In this document: one piece after another, positions 17,359 to 24,077 of the stretch
Position numbering within the stretch: position 1 is the stretch's first letter
Layout of the letters: every line of letters begins with the position of its first letter
Assembly (NCBI GenBank): GCA_041667115.1
Contig: JBAYFO010000001.1
Span: forward strand, 186,001 to 250,000
Length of the DNA stretch: 64,000 bases
From: UBA1563 sp041667115
GTDB lineage: Bacteria; Bacteroidota; Ignavibacteria; Ignavibacteriales; Ignavibacteriaceae
Direction of reading: 5' to 3'
The notes under the pieces: model-generated
The model's input: only the letters and a program-made list of their open reading frames with translations
What the model was told of the DNA's origin: nothing
Database searches by the model: none
Program-made: the position numbers and the translations under genes

Positions 17359-17925
17359 ATGAGAAAATTAAAATTACAAGTGCAAATGTCGATTGATGGA
17401 TTTATCGCCGGACAAAACGGCGAAATGGATTGGATGGTATGGGATTGGGATGATGAGATTAAAAAGTATGTCAGTGAAATAACAGAACCGGTTGACTGCA
17501 TTTTAATGGGGAAAAATCTTGCCGCCGGTTTTATTCCCTACTGGAAAAACGTCGCCTCAAATCCTGATGACCTGCAATATCAATTTGGCAAAAAAATGAC
17601 CGACACTCCAAAAGTCGTTTTTACCAAAACACTTGACAAATCCGAATGGAACAATACTGTTTTAGCAAAAGGTGATTTGATTGAAGAAGTAAATAATCTA
17701 AAACAGCAAAACGGGAAAGACATTATCGTTTATGGCGGTGCAACATTTGTTTCTTCTTTAATTAAAGCCGGGCTTATCGACGAGTACAACTTGTTCGTAA
17801 ATCCTACCGCGATCGGTGCTGGAATGCCGATCTTCAAAGAACTGGATATGAAACAAAATTTTACTCTTAAAAAAGCAATAGCTTTTGAGTGCGGTATCGC
17901 ATTACTTCAATATGAGAAAAAATAA
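17359..17925 (+). CDS. Dihydrofolate reductase family (RibD C-terminal) protein, copy 1
   Basis: 188 aa. RibD C-terminal/DHFR-like fold: 'LQVQMSIDGFIAGQNGEMDW' at the N-terminus, 'ILMGKNLA', 'DIIVYGGATFVSSLIKAGLI' and 'VNPTAIGAGMPIF'. These small proteins are predicted NADPH-dependent reductases of unknown substrate and are distinct from FolA. Strong start context after a purine-rich stretch. The next gene follows 35 bp downstream. One of four paralogues within 3.6 kb. Confidence 0.88.
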   Translation: MRKLKLQVQMSIDGFIAGQNGEMDWMVWDWDDEIKKYVSEITEPVDCILMGKNLAAGFIPYWKNVASNPDDLQYQFGKKMTDTPKVVFTKTLDKSEWNNTVLAKGDLIEEVNNLKQQNGKDIIVYGGATFVSSLIKAGLIDEYNLFVNPTAIGAGMPIFKELDMKQNFTLKKAIAFECGIALLQYEKK

Positions 17926-17960
17926 CAAACTTAATACAATCAAAATAAAGGAATATAAAA

Positions 17961-18383
17961 ATGAAAGTTGTAAATCCATACCTAAACTTTAACGGAAATA
18001 CCGAAGAAGCTTTTAACTTTTATAAATCGGTTTTTGGAGGTGAGTTCACCATGCTAATGCGATTTAAGGATGTACCGGATCAAAAAATTCCGGATGATGC
18101 AAAGAACCAAATTATGCATGTTGCGTTACCACTCGGTAAAAACAACATACTGATGGGTACAGATGCTCCAGAATCGATGGGTTTTAATATAACTTCCGGG
18201 AATAATGTTCACATCTCAATCCATGCAGAAAGCCGTGAAGAATCGGATAAACTTTTTAAGGGTTTATCTGCCGGAGGCAATGTTCAAATGCCGATGACAG
18301 ATATGTTTTGGGGTGATTATTATGGCTCATTCAATGACAAATTCGGGATCCAATGGATGATCTCGTTTACGAATCCTAAATAA
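17961..18383 (+). CDS. VOC-superfamily protein (PhnB-like)
   Basis: 140 aa. One vicinal-oxygen-chelate (glyoxalase/bleomycin-resistance fold) unit of the PhnB type: starts 'VNPYLNFNGNTEEAFNFYKS', with 'VFGGEF', and ends 'DKFGIQWMISF'. Related proteins bind metals or small hydrophobic or electrophilic compounds; the substrate is not predictable here. A good AAGGAATAT ribosome-binding site precedes the ATG. Same strand and spacing as its neighbours, suggesting cotranscription with the DHFR-family genes. Confidence 0.88.
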   Translation: MKVVNPYLNFNGNTEEAFNFYKSVFGGEFTMLMRFKDVPDQKIPDDAKNQIMHVALPLGKNNILMGTDAPESMGFNITSGNNVHISIHAESREESDKLFKGLSAGGNVQMPMTDMFWGDYYGSFNDKFGIQWMISFTNPK

Positions 18384-18433
18384 ATTCTATTGAAAAATTA
18401 CCCGAATTGATAAACTTAATTGGAAGAATAGTT

Positions 18434-19105
18434 ATGAGTAAATTAAAAATTTTGTGTTATAGTGTTTCAATTGACGGATTTGGAGCAGGACCCAATCAAA
18501 GCATGAACAGCCCGATGGGAATAGGGGGCATGTCTTTACATGGATGGTTTTTGCCAACCAAGACATTTCAATCAATGCACAGTGAGATGCTTGGGGGTGG
18601 TGAAACTGAAGGCTCTACTGGTGTTGATGATGATTTTGCTGCTAAAGGATTTGAAAATATTGGCGCATGGATAATGGGAAGAAATATGTTTGGTCCAATA
18701 AGGGGATCCTGGGAAGATCATTCATGGAAAGGATGGTGGGGAGATAATCCTCCTTATCATACACCTGTTTACATTTTAACTCATCACGCCAGACCATCTA
18801 TTGAAATGGAGGGGGGAACAACATTTCACTTTATCACCGATGGAATTGAAACCGCGCTGAAGCTGGCAAAAGCGAGCGCCAAAGGAAAAGATATTCGGTT
18901 AGGAGGCGGGGCTAATACAGTTCGGCAATATTTAAGTTCGAGGTTAGTGGACGAAATGCACTTTGCTGTATCACCCACTTTACTTGGAGCTGGTGAGAGT
19001 ATATGGCGCGATATAAATTTAGTTGAACTTGGATATGAATGCGTTGAATATGTGCCTTCTGAAAAAGCGGCACATTTCGTTTTCAAAAAAAATAAAAAAA
19101 TTTAA
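18434..19105 (+). CDS. Dihydrofolate reductase family (RibD C-terminal) protein, copy 2
   Basis: 223 aa from the ATG at 18434 (GGAAGAATAGTT just upstream); an in-frame TTG at 18407 is less likely. DHFR/RibD-like layout: 'KILCYSVSIDGFGAGPNQS', 'ENIGAWIMGRNMF', 'KDIRLGGGANTVRQYLSSRL', 'VDEMHFAVSPTLLGAGESIW'. Glycine-rich and longer than copy 1 owing to an insertion around residues 40-75. Predicted NADPH-dependent reductase of unknown substrate. Codon and base use look a little richer in G than the neighbours. Confidence 0.87.
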   Translation: MSKLKILCYSVSIDGFGAGPNQSMNSPMGIGGMSLHGWFLPTKTFQSMHSEMLGGGETEGSTGVDDDFAAKGFENIGAWIMGRNMFGPIRGSWEDHSWKGWWGDNPPYHTPVYILTHHARPSIEMEGGTTFHFITDGIETALKLAKASAKGKDIRLGGGANTVRQYLSSRLVDEMHFAVSPTLLGAGESIWRDINLVELGYECVEYVPSEKAAHFVFKKNKKI

Positions 19106-19169
19106 TCGGTGTGTTTTCGGTTAAATTCGGAATCAACTGGATGTAAAACTTAACATAAAAGGATTTAAG

Positions 19170-19541
19170 ATGAAAAAAATTAAAATCACTTTCTGGATTA
19201 CTACGGGAATAATTTTTCTTTTTGAAGGTGTGATGCCAGCTTTAACCTCTCAAACAGAAATGGCAAAAGAAGGTATTCGCCATCTTGGTTATCCGGTATA
19301 TTTTGGAAATGCATTTGTAGTATTTAAAGTTCTTGGAGCTTTAGCTTTAATTATTCCACAAATTCCCAGGCGAATAAAAGAATGGGCTTACGCCGGTTTC
19401 GCATTCGATTTTATTTTTGCAACTATTAGTAACTGGGCGGTTGATGGATTTGGCGGACAAGTACTTTTCCCGCTTTTATTTCTTGTAATTCTTGCTGCAT
19501 CCTATGTTTTTCATGACAAAATTAGTTCGACCAATTTGTAA
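19170..19541 (+). CDS. DoxX-like membrane protein
   Basis: 123 aa with four predicted transmembrane helices (about 7-25, 45-65, 72-90, 96-115). The pattern 'GVMPAL', 'HLGYPVYFGNAFVVFKVLGA' and 'EWAYAGFAFDFIFATIS' fits the DoxX-like (DoxX_2) family. Biochemical role unknown; such proteins often sit in stress-type clusters with VOC and RibD-like genes, as here. AAAGGA ribosome-binding site. Confidence 0.85.
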   Translation: MKKIKITFWITTGIIFLFEGVMPALTSQTEMAKEGIRHLGYPVYFGNAFVVFKVLGALALIIPQIPRRIKEWAYAGFAFDFIFATISNWAVDGFGGQVLFPLLFLVILAASYVFHDKISSTNL

Positions 19542-19590
19542 ATAATTTGGAGTATGGAAAAGCGTGAAATTAAATGAAAGGGAAAACCAA

Positions 19591-20244
19591 GTGAGAAAAT
19601 TAATTTTAAAAATGTCTATCTCCGTTGATGGCTTTGTTAGCGGACCTAACGGAGAAATAGATTGGATCTTTCGAACCTTAGATTGGAAAGTGACGGAGTG
19701 GATTGTTGATACTTTATGGAATTCCGGGGTTCACATTATGGGAAGTAAAACGTATCAAGATATGGCTGCTTATTGGCCTACTTCAACCGAAGCATTTGCC
19801 GCTCCAATGAATGAAATTCCCAAGATTGTTTTTACAAAAAAGGGTTCTGTCAAATCTCCTAATGTTGAATTGACTACGGCAGCATTAAAAGATGCAGTTC
19901 GCATAAGGGAACGGGATAAAATCGAAACATTGAATACACAAAATATTAACGGTACCGGTTGGGCTAATCCTTCAATTGCAAGTGGAAATCTTACAGAAGA
20001 AATTTTTCACTTAAAGCAGTTGAAGGGCAAGGATATTTTAGCTCACGGCGGCGCAAGTTTTGCGCAAAGTCTTGTTGAACAAAATTTAATCGATGAGTAT
20101 CGTCTTGTAATTCATCCAGTTGTTCTTGGAAAAGGACTTCCTCTATTTGCCGGTTTAAGCAAGCCGATTGATCTGGAGCTTGTTAGCAAAACTGAATTCA
20201 ACTCCGGAGTAGTTGCACATGTTTATCAGCCGAAAAAGAATTAG
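19591..20244 (+). CDS. Dihydrofolate reductase family (RibD C-terminal) protein, copy 3
   Basis: 217 aa if started at the GTG at 19591, which has AAAGGGAAAACC before it; a further in-frame GTG at 19564 would add nine residues without a clear ribosome-binding site. Motifs: 'KMSISVDGFVSGPNGEIDWI', 'HIMGSKTYQDMAAYWP', 'KDILAHGGASFAQSLVEQNL', 'RLVIHPVVLGKGLPLF'. The middle carries an extra segment (about 110-135) absent from copy 1. Predicted reductase, substrate unknown. Confidence 0.87.
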   Translation: MRKLILKMSISVDGFVSGPNGEIDWIFRTLDWKVTEWIVDTLWNSGVHIMGSKTYQDMAAYWPTSTEAFAAPMNEIPKIVFTKKGSVKSPNVELTTAALKDAVRIRERDKIETLNTQNINGTGWANPSIASGNLTEEIFHLKQLKGKDILAHGGASFAQSLVEQNLIDEYRLVIHPVVLGKGLPLFAGLSKPIDLELVSKTEFNSGVVAHVYQPKKN

Positions 20245-20283
20245 TAAATTTAATAATCTTATAAAATTAATTGAAAGGTAGTC

Positions 20284-20442
20284 ATGCGAAAAATAACTCC
20301 ATTTTTATGGTTTGATAATAACGCTGAAGAAGTGGTTAATTTTTGTACAACCATTTTTAATAACTTAAGCGCAGGAAATGCTTCTCTCTATGATGAAGTA
20401 GAAGCTGAGGTTTCCGGGATACCGAAAGGATTTGTAAAATGA
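20284..20442 (+). pseudogene. Truncated VOC/PhnB-like gene fragment (52 codons)
   Basis: A 52-codon frame beginning MRKITPFLWFDNNAEEVVNF, nearly the same as the start of the two-domain VOC protein at 20996 (MQKITPFLWFDNNAEEAVEF). It then keeps only a shortened version of the 'ASLYDEVEAEVSGIPKG' region before stopping. The stop TGA overlaps the ATG of the next gene (ATGA), so the fragment is now a leader cistron coupled to it. It has its own AAGG ribosome-binding site. It is too short for a VOC fold, so read as a deletion remnant. Confidence 0.75.
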
Positions 20443-20987
20443 GAAAAGTAATTTTTGCAATAAATGTAACCGTTGACGGTTATGCAGATCATACCGCCGG
20501 TATTGTGGATGATGAATTGCATGGGTACTTCACTCGGCTCTTGCTAAACACAGACATCGAGATTTTCGGACGCAACACCTATAATCTGATGTATCCGTAC
20601 TGGCACGACGTTGCGATGAATCAATCGGAAACGGAAGTAATCAACGAATTTGCCCGCACGTTCGATTCGATACCCAAGATCGTCTTTTCAACGACGTTGA
20701 AAAGCGTTGAGTGGAACAACACGGTGCTCCTGCGCTCAAACCTTCAAGAAGAGATCGTGAAATTGAAACAACAGCCCGGTAAAAGTGTCTCAATAGGTAG
20801 TATTAGCATCGCTTCGCAACTTACACAGCTTGGTCTTATTGATGAGTACAACTTTGTTGTTCATCCGATTGTTGCGGGCAAAGGAAGGCGTTTGTTTGAA
20901 AGATTAGAAAACAGCAGCCAACTTGAACTCATAGAAACTCAAAAATTGAGTTCGGGTGTTGTTGCACTTCATTATAAAAAAATATAG
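20439..20987 (+). CDS. Dihydrofolate reductase family (RibD C-terminal) protein, copy 4
   Basis: 182 aa. 'KVIFAINVTVDGYADHTAGI', 'IEIFGRNTYNLMYPYWHDVA', 'SVSIGSISIASQLTQLGLID' and 'VVHPIVAGKGRRLF' place it in the RibD C-terminal/DHFR-like family. Its middle portion (about 20500-20780) is visibly richer in G+C than the flanking genes, with codons such as CGC, ACG and CTC that are scarce next door, a hint of separate origin. Overlaps the VOC fragment by ATGA; the two-domain VOC gene starts 8 bp downstream. Confidence 0.87.
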   Translation: MRKVIFAINVTVDGYADHTAGIVDDELHGYFTRLLLNTDIEIFGRNTYNLMYPYWHDVAMNQSETEVINEFARTFDSIPKIVFSTTLKSVEWNNTVLLRSNLQEEIVKLKQQPGKSVSIGSISIASQLTQLGLIDEYNFVVHPIVAGKGRRLFERLENSSQLELIETQKLSSGVVALHYKKI

Positions 20988-20995
20988 GTGATAAA

Positions 20996-21928
20996 ATGCA
21001 AAAAATAACTCCGTTTTTATGGTTCGATAATAACGCCGAAGAGGCAGTTGAATTTTACACTTCAGTATTTTCTGCTTTAGGCGGATCCGCTAATGGCGGA
21101 AAAAACTCGAAAGGGGGCAATGCAACTTTTTACGAGGAACAAGGCGCCGAAGTATCGGGTCAACCGAAAGGTTCGGTTATGACTATTCCCTTTCAACTTT
21201 ATGGGCAAAACTTTACCGCGCTGAACGGTGGTCCGCTATTTAAATTCAATCCATCTGTTTCATTTTTCGTGAATTGCAAAACGGAAAATGAAGTACAAAT
21301 ACTATGGGATAAATTATCCGAAGGCGGCAAAGCGTTGATGCCGTTAGACACATATCATTTTAGTGAAAAGTATGGCTGGATTCAGGATAAATTCGGCGTA
21401 TCCTGGCAGTTGATTTTATCGGTTGGTGAAATAAAACAGAGTATTGTTCCTTCTATGCTGTTTGTAGGTAATGTCTGCGGCAGAGCGGAAGAGGCGATGA
21501 ATTTTTACACCTCTATATTTAACAATTCTAAAGTTTTAGCCTCTTTTCGTTATGGCGTAAATCAAAGTCCCGATAAAGAAGGAACTATTGCCTTTGCAGA
21601 TTTTATTCTTGAAGGACAAATATTCGCGGCTATGGATAGTGCTCATGCACATGATTTTGCATTCAATGAAGCGATCTCGTTTATGGTGAATTGCGAATCG
21701 CAAAAAGAAGTTGATTACTTTTGGAAAAAACTTTCCGAAGGCGGCGCTGAAGTACAATGCGGCTGGTTGAAAGATAAGTTTGGTTTATCGTGGCAGATTG
21801 TCCCAACTGATTTGGGCAAGTTATTAAGCAGTCCTGATCCGGAAAAATCGAAACGAGTTATGGGAGTTATGCTGCAAATGAAAAAACTTATAATTGCAGA
21901 TTTGCAGAAAGCGTACGACGGCAATTAG
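20996..21928 (+). CDS. Two-domain VOC (PhnB-like) protein
   Basis: 310 aa made of two PhnB-like VOC units in tandem. Unit 1 (1-150) starts 'QKITPFLWFDNNAEEAVEFY' and ends 'DKFGVSWQLIL'; unit 2 (155-290) starts 'VPSMLFVGNVCGRAEEAMNF' and ends 'DKFGLSWQIVP'. A Gly/Asn/Lys-rich linker-like stretch (GGSANGGKNSKGGN) sits inside unit 1. Such doubled proteins have been annotated as '3-demethylubiquinone-9 3-methyltransferase', but that name is not a reliable function. Starts 8 bp after copy 4 of the DHFR-family genes. Confidence 0.88.
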   Translation: MQKITPFLWFDNNAEEAVEFYTSVFSALGGSANGGKNSKGGNATFYEEQGAEVSGQPKGSVMTIPFQLYGQNFTALNGGPLFKFNPSVSFFVNCKTENEVQILWDKLSEGGKALMPLDTYHFSEKYGWIQDKFGVSWQLILSVGEIKQSIVPSMLFVGNVCGRAEEAMNFYTSIFNNSKVLASFRYGVNQSPDKEGTIAFADFILEGQIFAAMDSAHAHDFAFNEAISFMVNCESQKEVDYFWKKLSEGGAEVQCGWLKDKFGLSWQIVPTDLGKLLSSPDPEKSKRVMGVMLQMKKLIIADLQKAYDGN

Positions 21929-22091
21929 AACGGTCGGTGGTGATTAATCTTTTATTTCACTAAACCGAATGCAAGAACAACAGCCATGTGCATTATGTAA
22001 CGTTATCTAAAGTGTATTAAACATTGGGGAGAAAGAGAGATATGTTTATTTTGTTTATTTAATAGATCAGAATTTGGATAATTTGAAAAAT

Positions 22092-23039
22092 ATGAACCGA
22101 TTTAATAGGGTTACTGCAATCTTGATTCAGCTCCAGTCTAAGAAAATAGTACGAGCAAAAGATATTGCAGACCGTTTCAATGTAAGTATTAGAACGGTTT
22201 ACCGCGATATACAAACCTTAGAAGAAGCAGGAGTTCCAATTGGCTCGGATGCGGGCATTGGTTATTCTCTTATTGCGGGTTACCATTTGCCTCCGGTAAT
22301 GTTTTCAAAAGAGGAAGTTACAGCATTTTTAACCGCTGAAAAACTAATCGAAAAGTTTACTGATAGCTCAATGGATTCAAATTTCAAGTCAGGTATGATG
22401 AAAATTCGAGCTATCTTAAGAAATTCAGAAAAAGAACTGCTTGAAAGTATTGAAGAGAATATTGAAGTTATCCGCCGAAAACCGTTTTTAGAAAATTCCG
22501 GCAATACAAATGGAATTCAAATCCTGATTGAGAGTATTTCAGAAAGAAGATCTGTTAATATTCGCTATCACACTTTTTATTCGAACGAAATTAAAGATAG
22601 AACTATTGAACCTATCGGAATATTTTTTTCGGGTAATTACTGGCATACCATCGCTTTTTGTGAGTTAAGGCAGGATTACCGCGATTTTAGATTAGATAGA
22701 ATATTAAGCATGAGTAAGACCGATAGTATATTTAAAAAAGCACATCCTTCAATTAAAGACTATCTAAATAAGATATCCAAAGAACAAGACCTGGAAACCA
22801 TCGTTATTCGTGTTAATAATACTATTGCCCAATTTTTAAACGAACAAAAATATTATAATGGATTTGTTGATGAACAGGAAGTTGGAGATTCTGTTCAGAT
22901 GACTTTTTTAACATCATCTCCTAATTATTTTGTTCGCTGGTATTTAATGTTTGCTGATGAAGCTGAAATAGTTTCACCGGAATCATTAAAAATAATGTTA
23001 CGTGAAAAATTACTTAAAATAAACCGAAGCAATTTTTAG
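22092..23039 (+). CDS. YafY-type HTH/WYL-domain transcriptional regulator
   Basis: 315 aa from the ATG at 22092 (a TTG at 22074 would add six residues). N-terminal winged helix-turn-helix (MNRFNRVTAILIQLQSKKIV ... 'DIADRFNVSIRTVYRDIQTL'), then a WYL domain in the centre (SISERRSVNIRYHTF, 'EPIGIFFSGNYWHTIAFCEL', 'RDFRLDRI') and a C-terminal WCX-like extension. WYL domains sense ligands such as nucleic acids or nucleotides. The gene follows the DHFR/VOC run on the same strand after 160 bp and may regulate it (inference). Confidence 0.92.
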   Translation: MNRFNRVTAILIQLQSKKIVRAKDIADRFNVSIRTVYRDIQTLEEAGVPIGSDAGIGYSLIAGYHLPPVMFSKEEVTAFLTAEKLIEKFTDSSMDSNFKSGMMKIRAILRNSEKELLESIEENIEVIRRKPFLENSGNTNGIQILIESISERRSVNIRYHTFYSNEIKDRTIEPIGIFFSGNYWHTIAFCELRQDYRDFRLDRILSMSKTDSIFKKAHPSIKDYLNKISKEQDLETIVIRVNNTIAQFLNEQKYYNGFVDEQEVGDSVQMTFLTSSPNYFVRWYLMFADEAEIVSPESLKIMLREKLLKINRSNF

Positions 23040-23140
23040 GAAGTAATTATTTTCACAAAAAAGTTGCTGACATACAGTTGTCAAAGACTGATATTATTTT
23101 TGTTAAGAAATTTTTTTTACCAAATTAAAAAGGAGTTATT

Positions 23141-23638
23141 ATGTCATTAATTAAAATTTTCTTGAACGAATTAGAGCAGGAATCAGTATCAACCCGGAAA
23201 ATGCTTAAAATTGTACCGGATGATAAGTATGATTGGAGACCTCATCCAAAAAGTATGACGATCAGGGCGTTGACAACTCATATTGCTGAAATTCCAGGCT
23301 GGATAGAACATGGCATTACAAATGACGGATTAGATTTTGCCACAACTCCCTATAATCCAAAAGTTATTAACAACACAAAAGACTTATTAGAATTGTTCGA
23401 AGAATCTGTGGCTAAAAGTAAATCCCAGTTAGTCGAAGAGAATGAAACAAAGCTTGACGGCAGATGGGTTATGAGAAATGGTGACGCTGTACTTATGGAT
23501 CTTTCAAAGGCAGAGGTTATACGGCATTCTTTTTGTCAGTTGATTCACCACAGAGCACAGTTAGGAGTTTACCTTCGCCTGCTCGATATTCCAATTCCCG
23601 GAGTTTATGGTCCAAGCGCTGATGAAATGAATCATTAA
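23141..23638 (+). CDS. DinB-family protein
   Basis: 165 aa DinB/YfiT-like four-helix bundle. 'SVSTRKMLKIVPDDKYDWRP' and 'MTIRALTTHIAEIPGW' carry the first metal-ligand histidine, and 'FCQLIHHRAQLGVYLRLLDI' carries the other two. The C-terminal 'PIPGVYGPSADEM' is typical of the family. Members are metal-dependent, often thiol-linked enzymes of unknown substrate. A clear AAAGGAG ribosome-binding site precedes the ATG, and a strong terminator follows at 23682. Confidence 0.9.
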   Translation: MSLIKIFLNELEQESVSTRKMLKIVPDDKYDWRPHPKSMTIRALTTHIAEIPGWIEHGITNDGLDFATTPYNPKVINNTKDLLELFEESVAKSKSQLVEENETKLDGRWVMRNGDAVLMDLSKAEVIRHSFCQLIHHRAQLGVYLRLLDIPIPGVYGPSADEMNH

Positions 23639-23681
23639 TTCCAAAGATCATAATTTAGAATATTGGGAATATCGAAAATAT

Positions 23682-23717
23682 AATGCCGGATGAAAAGAAA
23701 TCATTCGGCATTTTTTT
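23682..23717 (+). terminator. Rho-independent terminator after the DinB gene
   Basis: AATGCCGGATGA pairs with TCATTCGGCATT (one G-T pair) around an 11-nt A-rich loop and runs straight into seven T residues. It marks the downstream end of the accessory plus-strand gene run. Confidence 0.85.
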
Positions 23718-23876
23718 GATAATTCAATAAAGAGTGATTGTATTTGGCGGTGGATGGGCATGTAGTCGGAATTTGGAAACGAACTATAAAAAACAATAAC
23801 GTTATTCTTGAAGGAGAAACTTTTCTTCTCCAAAAAATGTTAATTTATAAGGATTGTACACAGTGGATTTACCGGC

Positions 23877-23978
23877 GATAAAAAAGCTCAACAATGCGGC
23901 TGGCTTAAAGATAAATTCGGATTTTCCCGGAAGATCGTTCCCAACGTTGTAGTTTTTCACTACCGGAATGAAAAGTAA
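23877..23978 (+). pseudogene. VOC/PhnB-like gene remnant (3' end)
   Basis: A frame of about 33 codons reading 'KKAQQCGWLKDKFGFSRKIV' followed by PN and ending at TAA 23976. It matches the end of the second VOC unit at 20996 ('AEVQCGWLKDKFGLSWQIVP'). No start codon or N-terminal part is present. It is therefore a decayed 3' fragment of a PhnB-like gene, the second VOC remnant in this cluster. The rest of 23718-24077 shows no gene. Confidence 0.75.
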
Positions 23979-24077
23979 TCGTTGATCTCTCCAATGTCTT
24001 CGATCACATATGAAATAGCTGAATTGGGATAAAGAAATTCAAATCAGTATATTTATTTAAGATTCGAAAGATGTAGA

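Noticed and set aside
16899..23638. Integron-like gene cassette array (small DHFR, VOC, DinB and GyrI genes in one orientation)
   Set aside because: No attC-like imperfect palindromes were found between the genes, no integrase is present, and several genes overlap or are spaced by only 8-40 bp.
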